Shown one piece after another: positions 36,701 through 48,400 of a DNA stretch of 64,000 nucleotides; the stretch's first letter is position 1, and the number at the start of each line of letters is the position of its first letter. The stretch covers positions 310,001 through 374,000 of the forward strand of contig WIXG01000002.1 of NCBI GenBank assembly GCA_009869945.1, written 5' to 3'. Made by a program: the position numbers and the translations under genes. The stretch is from Mesaphorura yosii. Its lineage: Eukaryota; Arthropoda; Collembola; Poduromorpha; Tullbergiidae. Below the pieces are notes generated by a model. The model was not told the DNA's origin. It saw nothing but the letters and a program-made list of their open reading frames with translations, and made no database searches.

Positions 36701-37942
36701 ACAATGGAAACGAAGTCGAATAGAAGAGCAGGCACATGATCAGAAATGGGAAGGCAAACGGAAAAAAGTGTTCTCGTGTGAAGTAAGACAAAGGGATATT
36801 TTTTTATATGGTGCAGGTATCTTAACTAGAAATGGAGCACTGGTATTGCGTCATCTTCATCAGCATAAGTATCATTTAGGCGAGCTCCAGTTTGATACCC
36901 GGAGCTAATTTGAGCCCTTGATGAGGTTATTACGTGAAAAACGCGGAATGGAAAGAAAGAATTCGATAGCGTTATGTAATTCTTGGACGACGGACAATTA
37001 GCAACATGGATTTTCCTACCGCGAGCTCCTTCCAAGTCCGGCTCCGGTAATATATTTTTTCGGCTCCAGAAAGAGAAGGCCACAAATTCTAAAGATTGGT
37101 GGAGCATCTGACACCCATGATTTACAAATTACAACAAGAGTAATTTGTATTTTAAAGTATCAAGTACATAAAAGTACATCAATCAGTTCCTATTGGAAAA
37201 CTTACCCAAGAATTCACGGTGACCGACCGGAGTTGCTTGGCCTAGCGCAATTTATGCTTCACATTACACTTATCAGCACCAGAAACAGAAGCACAATTAT
37301 GACGAGACTGAAACAAGCTGCGTATAGGCACTTGATCATTCTGTGACTGCGAATTCGAGATTCTGCAGCTTTTATCTGAAGAGTATTTGAGTGGGTGCCA
37401 GTTTCCGAGTTCAGACCCCGATGTATCCACATTGACAGACTCTATCAAGTGTCTAGTGCGAGTGCGAATTTACGCACGCTAGAAATTTCCGTTGATGCGT
37501 GCGGTTAACAAAATTCGCAATTTTGTCATGCTCACAGGGTGAGTCATCTTCCCCCAGCAGGCTTGGCTTTGTCCTGTGCTGGCATGCGGCCGTCTGTAAC
37601 CAAACCCGTTTAATTGTGGTTGAATGAATTGGAATTCGTTTATAGTCATTTTGCCTTCAGGGAAGTCATGACTGTGACTGAATACGACCACGGGCACGAC
37701 CGCGATTTGATACACTCTACAATCAAGTTCTTATTAAAGTGTTTTGCACTTGCTTTAAAATGTAAATAGTATTAAAGCAAAGCAATAAGCAGACAGTATC
37801 AAAAACATTGCGCCTACAACACTGCAAAGCAATAAATTCCTTTGGAGATTGCCGCCCGATTGAATTTAGTAAATTGGTGAGTGCAATTAAAATTCCTATT
37901 TCAAGATCCAAGTTGGCAGGAAGGAATTGGAAATTAGCAAGA
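30785..37942. other. 7-kb gene-poor region
   Basis: Between divergent genes at 30784 (-) and 37943 (+). No ORF has a domain or a consistent splice partner. The region is AT-rich, with many short motif runs, e.g. three TTTGCTA copies near 32390 and ATGAATGA runs near 33367, and a 24-bp perfect palindrome at 32850-32873. It may hold distal regulatory DNA or non-coding RNA genes that cannot be seen here. Confidence 0.55.
32850..32873. repeat. 24-bp perfect palindrome
   Basis: The half-site TGCATGGCACTG is followed directly by its reverse complement, with no spacer. It lies in non-coding DNA, in the second half of a 72-codon open frame at 32717-32935. Confidence 0.9.
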
Positions 37943-38366
37943 ATGACAGACGACAACAGCTGTGAGCAAGAAGACGAATTCTATACACTTTTCCAAGATC
38001 TGCTATCGACGTTGAGTGGAAATGAGGAGCAAGAGTTTGCGGAGTTGTACGAGTCTTCTTTTAAAGGCACCAGCTCCACCAGGCCTGTGTCGATGGAAAT
38101 TGGAGGGTCAGCGTTGGGAGCGGACGTGGATGTGGATACGGCCTTCGATGAAATGTACGATGATCTTATGGGTGAGGCCGAATCGAGCACGGGCTCATAC
38201 AACAACACTGCCGACACAGAAGATGAGAAAACTAAACAAGGTGAAGCATCGAACTGGTTGAATTTTCAATTTTTATTGTGGTTTTTAACTAAAACATTGT
38301 TGTGCTTCAGAAAACACCTCTACCGAAGAGGAAGACGTAGAAGCCGGATCAGGACCGGAATCCTGA
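37943..38366 (+). CDS. Small acidic protein, function unknown
   Basis: Two coding exons, 37943-38240 and 38311-38366, give 117 residues, starting MTDDNSCEQEDEFYTLFQDL. It is strongly acidic (Asp/Glu-rich throughout, ending EEEDVEAGSGPES) and has one helix-forming segment, EFYTLFQDLLSTLSG. The phase-1 junction makes a Glu codon. The start is the first in-frame ATG. No domain recognised and no signal peptide, so it is probably intracellular. Its stop lies only 11 bp from the stop of the opposite gene, so the 3' ends of the two mRNAs must overlap. Confidence 0.6.
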
Positions 38367-38377
38367 GTGAAATTGGT

Positions 38378-40492
38378 TTATAACGTCAACGTGTTCATGA
38401 AATGATGAGCATAAAACCTCGTCTCCTGCACGAACAAATCCTGTCCCTTCTCGTCCGGGTGGATTCCATTTTTCAATAAATACTCGAGATACTTCGCGAC
38501 CTCAAACAGCTCCGTGTAGTCATTCTCTTCGACCAGCTTCGTCGAGTGCTTGACGCTGGCCGCCCGCTCCTTCAGCGATGCGATGAGCATTCGGAGAAAC
38601 AGCTCCTTGTAGATGTTGTACTGTGGGACGTGTCGAAGTAGCTCCAGCGCCCGCATGACGATCCCGCGTGCGAGTCGTCCGCTGTTTGTAATTTTGTCTC
38701 CGTTGATGGACGACGGCTGCTTCATCACGTAGCCGTAAAACCGGATGTGACGGTTGAAGCAGTTGACATGGTGCACGTCGATTATGTACAGGATAAAAAG
38801 CTGTCTTATCGATTCGAGTGAGAGAGCTTGGTCGGAGTTGTTGATGTAATACGTTGACAGAGTTCGATTTCGGTCTATGAAGAATTCCTTGATTAGCTCT
38901 TCGTAATCGTACGACCAAAGGTGGAAGGCGCTCGCGTAATAATTTGACAAGAACGTCGAATCATTCAGAGCGAATTTGCGTCGATCAAATGGAAGTTGAG
39001 TGTGGTTTTCTTGTAGCAGTTTGTAAAGCTGGGCTAGAGTGTAGTTTTTGTCAGGATGGTTGTGCAGTTTGGACCGAAGTTCGTCTGATTTGTTGACTGT
39101 CTCTTCGCCTGTGACTAAATTAGACAAGAATATTCACTTTCAGGAGCATAATTAATGTACACGAGCCCGCATTACCTGGCAAGAAGGCCGGCCATGCAAT
39201 AAAATCCAAATCCTCCGGATCAACTTCATGATCTCCCCACCCGTTTGTATCATTTCCGCCGCCGTCATCGTCAAATTCGTACTCGTAATCCAGGTCCTCG
39301 ACGATCTCTGGTTCAGCTGGTCGTGTCGTGCTGGTGCTTGTCGAGGCATTCTCATTTCTCCAGAGAATATCGTACTTGTTTCTGTCCAGGTGCCAATTTG
39401 CTTCTTCCGCGTCATTGTCCTTGTAGTGAACATCCTCTCGTTTCTTGCGGCGGCTTGGGTCAGCTCGTGATTTTGCAATTGAGCGCTTCCTGGCTTCATT
39501 AATTGCGGATTCAGGCAAGATGGATGCATAGCCCTTGTTATTGCAGACTCTCGCTTCGTACTCGTCCCCTGCAGAAAAAAGTTCAGCACTGCAGCAACCT
39601 GGAAGTTGAAATCATATCGCTTCAAGTATTCATGCACTTACTGATTTCATGCCTGTCCAAATCCGGCCGGTTGGTCAGGCACAGGGCTGAGACGATCATG
39701 TCTCGATATAAAATGTGCTCGAATCCATCCTTCTCCTTGTCGATGAATAACGCTGGCAAATGAATAACCTTCTTTGTCACGTCTGTGGCTACAGCTTCTC
39801 CCGTTGCAGCTGCCGAGCCTGATCCGCCGAAATACTTTGCGCCCACATTCCCAATTGCATCTATTGTGTTGTTAATGAATTTCCGCAGTTGTCCCGGCCT
39901 AAACATACGAACGACGAAAGAGCGTCAGCCATACAATCAAAAAGGCATACCATGGCTTCTTACGAGCGTTTTATTCGGCGTTTGATTGAAGTTGCTTCAG
40001 CTCTTACCAAATTAGCCCCCTGTGCCCGAATCTTTCTGTATTTAACTAATTCGAGTTAGTTCACATGTTTGCAAAGTTGATTCGCGTCTTCCATTAAAAT
40101 CTGTACCTGCTGGACAGGACATCCAGAACATCGTACACGAACAAATTCGGTGCCCGGACTTTGTTCCGTTGTAGAAGAATTGATGCTTGGCCCGCATCGC
40201 CGAGAATTTGGAGTAAAATAGTGTCTTTCCCGAGTTCCTCTTCTTTGCCAGTCCCAGTTGACACGTAGACTGACAAGTCGCTTGCCCGAAGTTGACCTCC
40301 ATGCCTGAAACGGTGTCCCACCTGGTACGGGTAATAATACAGTCCATCGGGCTCCGGGATTTGAATGTACCGACCTTCGCTCGACGTGAATGCGCACTCG
40401 AGAATGTGAAACTGGAGCTTGGCCACGAGCACCAAAATTATGAAAATGGCTGTTTGAATTTCCGTGTATCTTAATTTTTTGAAATGCCACAT
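38378..40492 (-). CDS. Signal-anchored 590-residue protein with furin-type site, unknown
   Basis: Four coding exons, 40492-40107, 39898-39642, 39568-39176 and 39114-38378, give 590 residues with consistent phases. Residues about 12-32 (TAIFIILVLVAKLQFHIL region) form a signal anchor or signal peptide after a basic start. The lumenal part has Tyr-rich YYYPYQVGHRFRHGG, a Gly/Ala linker, and RRKKRED, a good furin-type site, in an Arg/Lys-rich segment of exon 3. Then comes an acidic stretch (DLDYEYEFDDDGGGND) and a large helical C-terminal domain of about 240 residues with several N-glycosylation sequons (NDS, NRT, NNS). I recognise no family. The ATG follows an acceptor (CTTCCAG) by five bases, so a 5' non-coding exon is likely. 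Confidence 0.75.
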
Positions 40493-40968
40493 CTTTGCTG
40501 GAAGAGAACTTGATTATTTCAGATTCCAAGCACTTTCGGCTACCTAGAGTTTGAGCAGCCAACTCTGGATCCGTGTAAGTATTTATCAAACGTCTGTGCC
40601 ATGTCATGCAAGAACAAAATCCAGTTGAATCCGAATCCAGCTCAGGCAATTCACGACAGTAAGCACATGAGTGGCCAAAACGAAAAGAATGGAGTTAATT
40701 AAGAGTAACTATTATTTAATCCTATGTTTCAGGTTTGAGGAACAAAAGAGCTATTGTCAATGTCGCCAGACAAAAGGCCATTTAAGGTCTTCGCACGTAA
40801 CGATGTAACAAGTGTATTGTAAATAGGTTGGGACATTTTTATTTCATTTAATTATAAATTACGAATTTTGTTAACTGCTTAACTGCAGGTTTAGGCTTTT
40901 TTACGCTGGACTTCATTACGAAGCATGAAATGTACACTCAGTATGCTGACGCAGTTTATATCTTTTAT
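40493..40968. other. 5' leader region between two minus-strand genes
   Basis: Upstream of the 590-residue protein and downstream of the LanC-like gene. A probable 5' UTR exon ends near 40550 (CTCTAG before GTAGCC). Nothing else recognised. Confidence 0.4.
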
Positions 40969-40969
40969 T
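40964..40969 (-). terminator. Poly(A) signal overlapping the LanC-like stop codon
   Basis: AATAAA on the minus strand, whose first A is the last base of the TGA stop. Cleavage here would give a 3' UTR of only about 10-30 nt. A downstream signal may be used instead. Confidence 0.35.
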
Positions 40970-42528
40970 CACAGAGAAATAGAAACAGAGTTGACTGGGG
41001 CATTTTGGCTTGAGTTGTAATTGTATGACACATCAAAGAATGGAAAGGCCGTTTTTTCTAGTTCTGGATGCAGGAGACTCCCCAGAAAACAGACGGTGCC
41101 AGCATAACCTTCGTACAAGCTGTACGGACAATCTGGCTGACGGGCTTCACGCAAAAATGTTTGGTCATTCAAGAATTCTGCAAACTTCAGCGCTCGGTAT
41201 TTTTGCTTCTGTACAATTTCAGACGCTGGACTTTGGCCGCTTAGCACGAGGACTTGGTATATGGCTAAGAAAACGTAGCCGCTGCCCGCAACACCGTGGC
41301 AAATTCCTGAAATTCATATTCGGGTTTGATTAAAGTCAGTTTCTCAAATTGGAACTGTAACAGAAGTCGTCGCATACGGTGTACCTGGTCCTTTTCGCAG
41401 CAAGCCTTTCCTCCAAACAACCTCCCCACATTTGATGCACGCGTCCAAATACTTCTGCTCCCGATACACCAGATACCCTTTTGCAAAGAGATAAACTGCT
41501 CCAGGAGCTCCGTGACACCAGTGAATTAGTTTGTCCCGTTCGCTTCTTTCTCGTTCTGGCCCAACTTCGTCCATCGCGCATGGGAAATTTCCTTCTGGAT
41601 CTTGCAACGATAGATAGAAGTCAATTGTCTCACGAATGAGTCTTTGGGGTTCCGTTGACTCGTTCAGAAATTCAGGGAAAGAGAGTAGGATCTGAAGAAT
41701 CGCACACAATCCATGGGCTGCTCCTGGAACACAAGATTGAAGATATCCCTCCCAAAGATGAAGCAAATGCAAGTGACGCTTTCACATTCATTCATCTGAA
41801 GTACTATCTACCTAAGTATTCCGTTCCATAATAAGCGTACATCAATGGGCACGGGCTTCTGTTGTCTTTTGCGTACTTTCTCCCGCTTTCAACGATCGTG
41901 TCCCATACTTTTTTTAAATCCTCTCTTGGAACAGGTTGACCACCCAGTTTCTGCTGAAGCCAAAGGGCTCCGCACAGGTAGCCTGTCCTTCCAACAAATA
42001 ACTCGTCACTGCCGCCTCGGTGAAAATTTGAGACTTGACAAACTTTTGCCGCTTCGTTGTACGCTGCAAGACATTCTGTGTACAGTTTCGTATCGCCGCA
42101 ATATTTTCCAAAAATGGCTCCCAGCGCATTCACTCCGCCTTCTCCAAGAAGAAATGCGGCCTTGTCATTCCTGCGCACGCAAAAACCAAATTAATTTTAA
42201 TTCCATTTTGCTCAGCCAATGTTTAGTCGACTCACGGTCCTTGTCTGTGCTGCTTATAGTATTTCAGATTAAGGTACAGCTCCCCGATCGCTTTCTTTCG
42301 GTAGAAATCTTTCTCCTCTTGCGATAGCAGACTTGGAATTTCGGCCAAGTGTAGGTACATGTAGGACAACCCAGCAGGACCGACGTATAGTCCACCATCC
42401 GCGTTTCGCCCGGATGCTTCGTGAAAGCAACTGTGAAGACCCTGCAGAATACTTTCCTTGATTGAATCCTTCGGTATAGTGGGTGCGTCGTCGGGGTAGT
42501 GATTATTAAAGAATCTGGTTCTATTCAT
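40969..42528 (-). CDS. LANCL: LanC-like protein (glutathione transferase-type)
   Basis: Four coding exons, 42528-42236, 42170-41812, 41723-41385 and 41306-40969, give 442 residues, close to human LANCL1-3. The family is the eukaryotic relative of lantibiotic cyclases; members bind zinc and glutathione and add glutathione to dehydroamino acids in damaged proteins. Landmarks: GGLYVGPAGLSYMYLHLA, FLLGEGGVNALGA, AYYGTEYLGAAHGL, HWCHGAPG and PGICHGVAGSGYVFL. The zinc ligands Cys287, Cys333 and His334 are all present with the family spacing. A six-/seven-fold alpha-toroid is expected. The ending TAFPFFDVSYN is also conserved. It is divergent from the DHHC gene, 650 bp away. Confidence 0.96.
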
Positions 42529-43181
42529 CTTGAGGTTGAGATTCCCTGTCGTGATGCTGTGACTGCGACAGATCCGAATGTGGAATGCTCTACAAATAAA
42601 TACATAATGGATTAGAGTATGTTTATTATTCGTCTCAATAAAATAGACCGGTTAACTTACGTGAAATGCACAATTCCAAGAAGTCCTCGGCGGCTGAAGA
42701 TCTCCGTAATTGTGTAATGCAGGTGTCCAATTGCCCAATTTATTTAACAAAGGAAAGCAGTAAATGCAGTTTGATGAAATGACAGAAGAAATACGCACTT
42801 TGTTGTTATTCTGACTGAATTCAAATTTCGTTACAGGGAAGTCATAAGTCTTTGAGTAATAGTTTTATGAAACAGCATCTCATCTTTTGTTTTTGTGACA
42901 ATTCTTCTGTGTTGCTTTCTCCTTTGTAAAGCTCATGAATTAATTTATTGACTTTCTCCCAAATCCTAACTATTTATAGCGCAGTGTACAGGTGAACGGT
43001 ACGGTGAGCGTTGAACTGCGCTAATTGATTATTTACATTAGTGAATTGGGAATGAAATGCACAGTTAAGAAAAAATCCAGCGTAAAACCTTTTAAATAAT
43101 CCTGTTTACTTTTTAATGATGTGCCGAGCGTAATTTTGCTAATTGGAGGTCAACAAATCGTAATTGTCAACTGTCCGATGC
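42529..43181. promoter_or_regulatory. Head-to-head promoter region LANCL/DHHC
   Basis: About 650 bp between divergent start codons. On the minus strand a GTAAGT donor at about 42660 suggests a non-coding first exon for the LanC-like gene. No TATA element assigned. Confidence 0.45.
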
Positions 43182-44509
43182 ATGATGGTTTCAATCAACT
43201 CATGTGTCTGGTTTGGGCGATATTATTTACAAAGTAAGTCGAAGCCGGTGGACTGACATTGCGTGAACCGGGGCGTTTGTTAATTGGAAATTGGAATCGA
43301 TCTTTCGCTTTTTGTGTTTTTGCAGCTCTAAGGAAGCGACCCGCTGAAGCTCTTGCCTTTACATTCTTGGTGGTGGCCTCCCTAATCATTTACACCCATG
43401 GCGTATTTTACGTTTTGCCGCCGATGGTGGTTGATCAGCCCCAAATTGTACAAACTTTTGCTGTGATCGCGGCAACTTGGTGCCTCATAGCTGTTTGGGC
43501 CAATTTGTACTTGCTCCACTCACGCGAATCGTCAATTGCTGGGAAGATCTTGCAACCGGTTGTTGTTGCCAGTGACGGAGCAGCTGATAATGGAAATGGA
43601 GTACGATTTCCTGCTAATGGTGAGTAAAGGTGGGAATTACTTTGATGCCATTATCGATAGTTATAATATTGATTCTTCAGATGAAAAGGAACTCCGGGAA
43701 CGGCTGGTGACAGAACAGACTAAGGCTATTGGACAGCAGTTTCTTTCAACGCCGTTTGGATCAGATGTTGCATGGTAAGGCTGAACACGAAAGTACCTGG
43801 AAATATCTGGAATTAGAGCTTCATGAATGGTTTGCTTCATTAGGCATATTTGCGGCACGTGTGAAACCTACGTCCCTCCACGGAGTTGGCACTGCAACCA
43901 ATGCAATACTTGCATCTTAAGGCGTGACCATCACTGCATCTTCACAATGTGCTGCATCGGACTGAACAATCAAGTGCATTTCTTGAGCTTATTAGTGTAC
44001 CTTGCCATTGGATGCTGTTATGCAATGTTTCTGACCATGTCCTACGCTTATCATTATCAGGTAAATGACAATACGTTAATGTCGTCAGTGCCACTGCATT
44101 ATTTCTTATCTTTAAAGGATAATTAGGTAATTGGATAATTCTGTTTCAGGAAACTCCGTACTGGATGTTCCTACTAAAAGCACTTGTCTCAGCTTACACA
44201 ATCTTCTGGAACTTCTCAATAGTTGGAATAATATCTTCGGTTCAAATGATTGGAGCATTTGCGGCTGGAGGAGTTTTTGCCTACTACTTCTCCTTAGCGC
44301 TCCAGGGGAAGACGTCCGCTGACAATTCGCGTGGAATTGTGCGAGTAGTTCCTGGGCAGTCGAAATATTCATATCAGACGCTTGAATCATTTCTCGGACC
44401 AAATCCCATCCTTCGAATACTGTGGCCTTTTACGCCTCGCTGGAGCGAGAACGAATACAAGCTGCTTCACGGAAATGGGAATGGGTCAGTCAGCTTCAAG
44501 AACGTGTAA
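43182..44509 (+). CDS. DHHC-type protein S-palmitoyltransferase
   Basis: Five coding exons, 43182-43233, 43326-43619, 43681-43774, 43844-44060 and 44150-44509, give 338 residues. The enzyme transfers palmitate from CoA to cysteines of target proteins. The Cys-rich domain is complete: Cys150, Cys153, His163, Cys164, Cys167, Cys170 and the active DHHC at 175-178, followed by CCIGLNN. Four membrane segments flank it (about 27-46, 58-80, 190-215 and 225-270, the last long enough for two passes). The layout and C-terminal LWPFTPRWSEN-type end resemble the ZDHHC24 group, but the assignment is tentative. A second ATG lies one codon later, at 43185; other ATG frames in exon 1 fail at the splice junction. 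Confidence 0.93.
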
Positions 44510-45450
44510 TCACTTTAATTAAACGTGGATTTTAACTTTGAACGACGCGTTTGCTCATTTGCTCAATGCGGTGGGAACATACTGTCCTTATCTCGATGCT
44601 TGGCAGGGGCCTTTCAGCTTCTCGCTTGTAGATCTTGCAATCCAATGCAAATGCAATGAATTATTTTTAAACTGAGAGGTCTTTCTGTTTCTTCTGAATT
44701 GCAGAGGCGAGAATTTAGTCGAAGTGATCTAGAAAGGGCGTCTACCCACCGGCTCGTACTTGTTACGTGGCGTGACATGAAATGTGCTGTGCCTTGTCCA
44801 GTTCAGTGAGTTCAGCTTAGGCTTGTGTTCCAGATTCATGGCTTTTTATTTATTCATGACGGTACGAAAATATGATGGCACAACATTTTAATGTATTTTC
44901 CTAAATATTGTTACTGATTGTGACCAAATCGAACTATTTGTTCTTGTCTAACTAAGAGTCTAGTCCATTTGCCAACGTCAAGTTCTGTCATTGTCAGTTG
45001 TGGCTTTAATGAGGCAACTAATTTCTTAAATCCGCACTACGCAAGGCATACGCGAGAATTGCACAGTGCTAAAGCTCTAACTACGAAAGTTACCATTACA
45101 ATCATCACTAAATGCAACTACTTAGATTCTTTGTTTAAATACTCGACTATGGAATGTTGGTTACCAATAATTACTTACTTAGTTTTAACATAAATGACAA
45201 CATCCTGTATTTTACTTTTTACACTATTTGTCTAGTCTCTGACGAAGGAAAATAAAGTATTTAGTATTTGGCTGCAGCCCTTCTACGATTACAGTACGGC
45301 ACAGGTACGGCAGATTTTCTTACGCTGAGCAAATATTCTCAACATTTTACAAATTTTTGGTACTGCTAAAAATTACATAAAAGTTGAGCGCAGTGGAAAT
45401 GAAAGCATGCACATTCATTTTATGATAACTGTTTACTGCATTGCACTGCT
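44510..45450. other. 3' UTR region between convergent genes
   Basis: About 940 bp between the DHHC stop (+) and the stop of the suppressor-APC-domain gene (-). ATTAAA just after 44515 and AATAAA near 45250 are possible + strand poly(A) signals. No gene recognised. Confidence 0.45.
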
Positions 45451-48400
45451 TCACATGTAAACGGTTTCATCCGAATTGTGTATATTGGTCTTTTGATGGA
45501 AGAGTTGGCGGAGGAGCATCGCCTTTTCCGTCTCCAACTGCGTCACGCGATGACTGCAGTCGCTCACTTCTTGCGTCAGCTGGCGGTTCTGCTCCTTTAG
45601 TCTTGTGATTGTCTTCAGGTTCAAGTGCGTCGGGATCTGGAGGTTCATGTGCTGTGGGAGGGAAGATGAACCGTCCATCAGCGCTGATAGCAAGCTGTTG
45701 ACTTCGGAAATGCGACAGCCGAGGAGGTTCAGCCGCTCTTCATGGGATTCGTTCCAATGATCCTGAAAGTGCAGGCAAATTATCAAATTAATACATTTAT
45801 GCATTTTGCGTTCGCATTTCCCACGCGAAATTCGACTTGGTGATCCGGACCAAAGTTCATCCATCTCATTCCATTCCCATTTCACACTAGCATGCGAATG
45901 CGAATTAAGAAGTCGAATGGCAATCAACTGGGCAAGTAAAAACGTAAAAAGGCTGCAGGACTTCGCATTGACGAAGTCAGTGAATGAAATTTCACGCACG
46001 CTAACATTCTAACATCTGTCAAATCTTCACAGCTTCATTCATTCACGGACTTCAATTTTATGAGTTACGCCCCATGCAGGCTGTCTCTTTTGTTCCTGAG
46101 AGCGAAATCTGGCCTATTTACGCAACGGCAACGCGTACTTTTTCTTTTGTCTGTGCTGCCTGCACGACGACACACTGCGTACTGACTTGGAATCTTGGCG
46201 GACTTACCGAAGTTGCTGCTCCTTTGGTGAGCTGTGCGATTTTCTCCTCCACAAACTCCAGCTGCTTGCCGTACCACTCCTTCGCAGTTTCGATGTAACT
46301 GACGCCCTGCTGCAGCACATCGCGCTCCTGTTCCAATTGTTTCAGCCGCTTGAGTGTCGTGAAGTCAATTCCAGACTGAACCGTATGCCGGCGAGGAGTT
46401 TCTCTCCGGCGCTGGTTTCCTTTCTTGTCACCGCGCATCTTCACCGGATCCCCTGTCAATGCCGCCGAACTGAAATAAAACAGAGATAGTTGCAGTTAAC
46501 AATTACGAATCTGAATTCCGTCATCGGCACTTTTGTAAATGATTTACCTTCCGCTGGTATTCAGAATTTCTTCCGAACCTGAACCGTTGGGTTGTGCTCC
46601 TGTGCCTGTGGAGCCGTTGGCATTGTTGACTGACACTGCCGCATTCGTGCTTATCACACCGACACTGGTGGACAAGACCAGAGGCTTCTTTTCCACAGAT
46701 ACGTTCACGCTCGTCGCGGTGACTCCTTTCTGCCAGCTATGCAGCACATTCCGGATTTCTGGTTTGGTTGGCGTCCCGCTTCCTGTGCTGCTGCCACACG
46801 TGCTGCCTCCATTCAGCAGGCTCTGGGGCTCCCTATCCCTGTCTGGGTTTGGCACAGACAGCACGAGGTTGTTGTTATTCCGAGGAGGCTTCGGCGGAGG
46901 TGGCGGATAATATACTGCTGCGTTCGCTGGCAGCGGCGGCGGGTTCGGCGAATCCAGCGCCGGTTCTTTATTTTGCTCTGCCGACTTCGCCTTCATGGAA
47001 GAAATGAAACTTGGTGGGATCAACTGAGACTTGTGCCCATGACCCTGATAACTGATTTTGGAGGTGGACGCTGATTTGGTCGGAATAGCCGAACCCGACG
47101 GAGTCACAGCGGTGGGATTCGCACTGGAAGCATTCGGAACCTGTTCGTCCGTCGTCACAGAAGAAGTGGACGGAGAAGTTTGCTGCTGTTCTTCTAAATT
47201 AATTGATTTCGTAGCCTTTAACTTATTAAACTGCAGTTGTGGCATGCTCAGAGTTCTTTGTCTTGGAGTCACAAAATTCACAACTCGTTTGCCAATGCTT
47301 AACGTGCTTGAGTTGGCATTCGAGTCTTGTGACGATCCTTTCTTTTTGTTGCCACCGCCCAGCGTTGATTTTTGCTGCAGTTGCCGCAGATTAGTCGCAC
47401 TTTTACTGGTTCCCGTTCCCGAACCCGCGGCGTTGTTCATGTTACTCGGGATGGGAATCTGCATGTGACTATTTCGCGGTGGATTGGTCGAAGAGTAAAA
47501 TTCAATGGATGGATTTCGGACTCCGACTGCGATCCGACTCACACTGACGTTATTCCCACGATTATCGTCGAGATCCAGCAACGGAGCCGAGGGTGGTCTG
47601 TCTTTCTTGTTGCCCGCATTCGAATTCCCAACGCTGATTGGGTCATCGCTGGTGAGATTGTCTAAACTCCCGTTTTTAGTCGTGTAATTGTGCTTAGCTT
47701 TGTTCGTACTGAAGTTGTAGTGATGGTGTGTCGACGAGGTTCCGGTCGAATGGCCAACGAGCGCCTCGATTGTGCTCTTGATTTTGGAGTGGTTGCTCAT
47801 CGGCTTGGGGTTTGGCACCGGTGGGGGTTGATGCACTAGAGCCACGGTCGTGCCTTCATTATGGCCATGGGGATGGTCGTGAGCGTGGACAGGGGCCGCG
47901 CCTAGACGATGAATTGTCTGTGGCTGGAGCTGCTGAATTTGAAGCTGCTGCTGATGCTGTGGAAGAATTCCGTTCCTTTTGGGACCAATATTTTGATTCT
48001 GATACATCACGGTGCCGTTGTTGCTGTTTCCATTCACATTCGTTGGAGCGCGATTGGTTGGAAAAAGCGGAATCCCCGACGTCGGAAGCCGAGACATTCC
48101 AGGGATCTTTGAGACTCTTTGCATCGTACCGCTGCTACTGTTTTGTAGCTGTTGAGGAGGCATTGGCCCATTTTGCATCACAACCGTTTTGTTGACGTGA
48201 TTTGACATTGACATTTGCTGCTGTTGTTGCTGTTGCTGGTGGGTTTGAAGCGCAGGGGCACTGTGTCCGTTTCTGTACAGTTGCTGGGGCCTTTGCTGTG
48301 GCGCATAATTGCTTGCGTGGTCAGCTGTTCCGTACGTGCTATGATGATTGTACTGGCCCGCATTGTTATTGTTTGTGAGCAGGGCGAGTTTGAGCCCGGC

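Noticed and set aside
37808..37942. N-terminal extension of the small acidic protein
   Set aside because: The in-frame stretch has no ATG and its composition differs from the acidic protein; the first ATG is at 37943.
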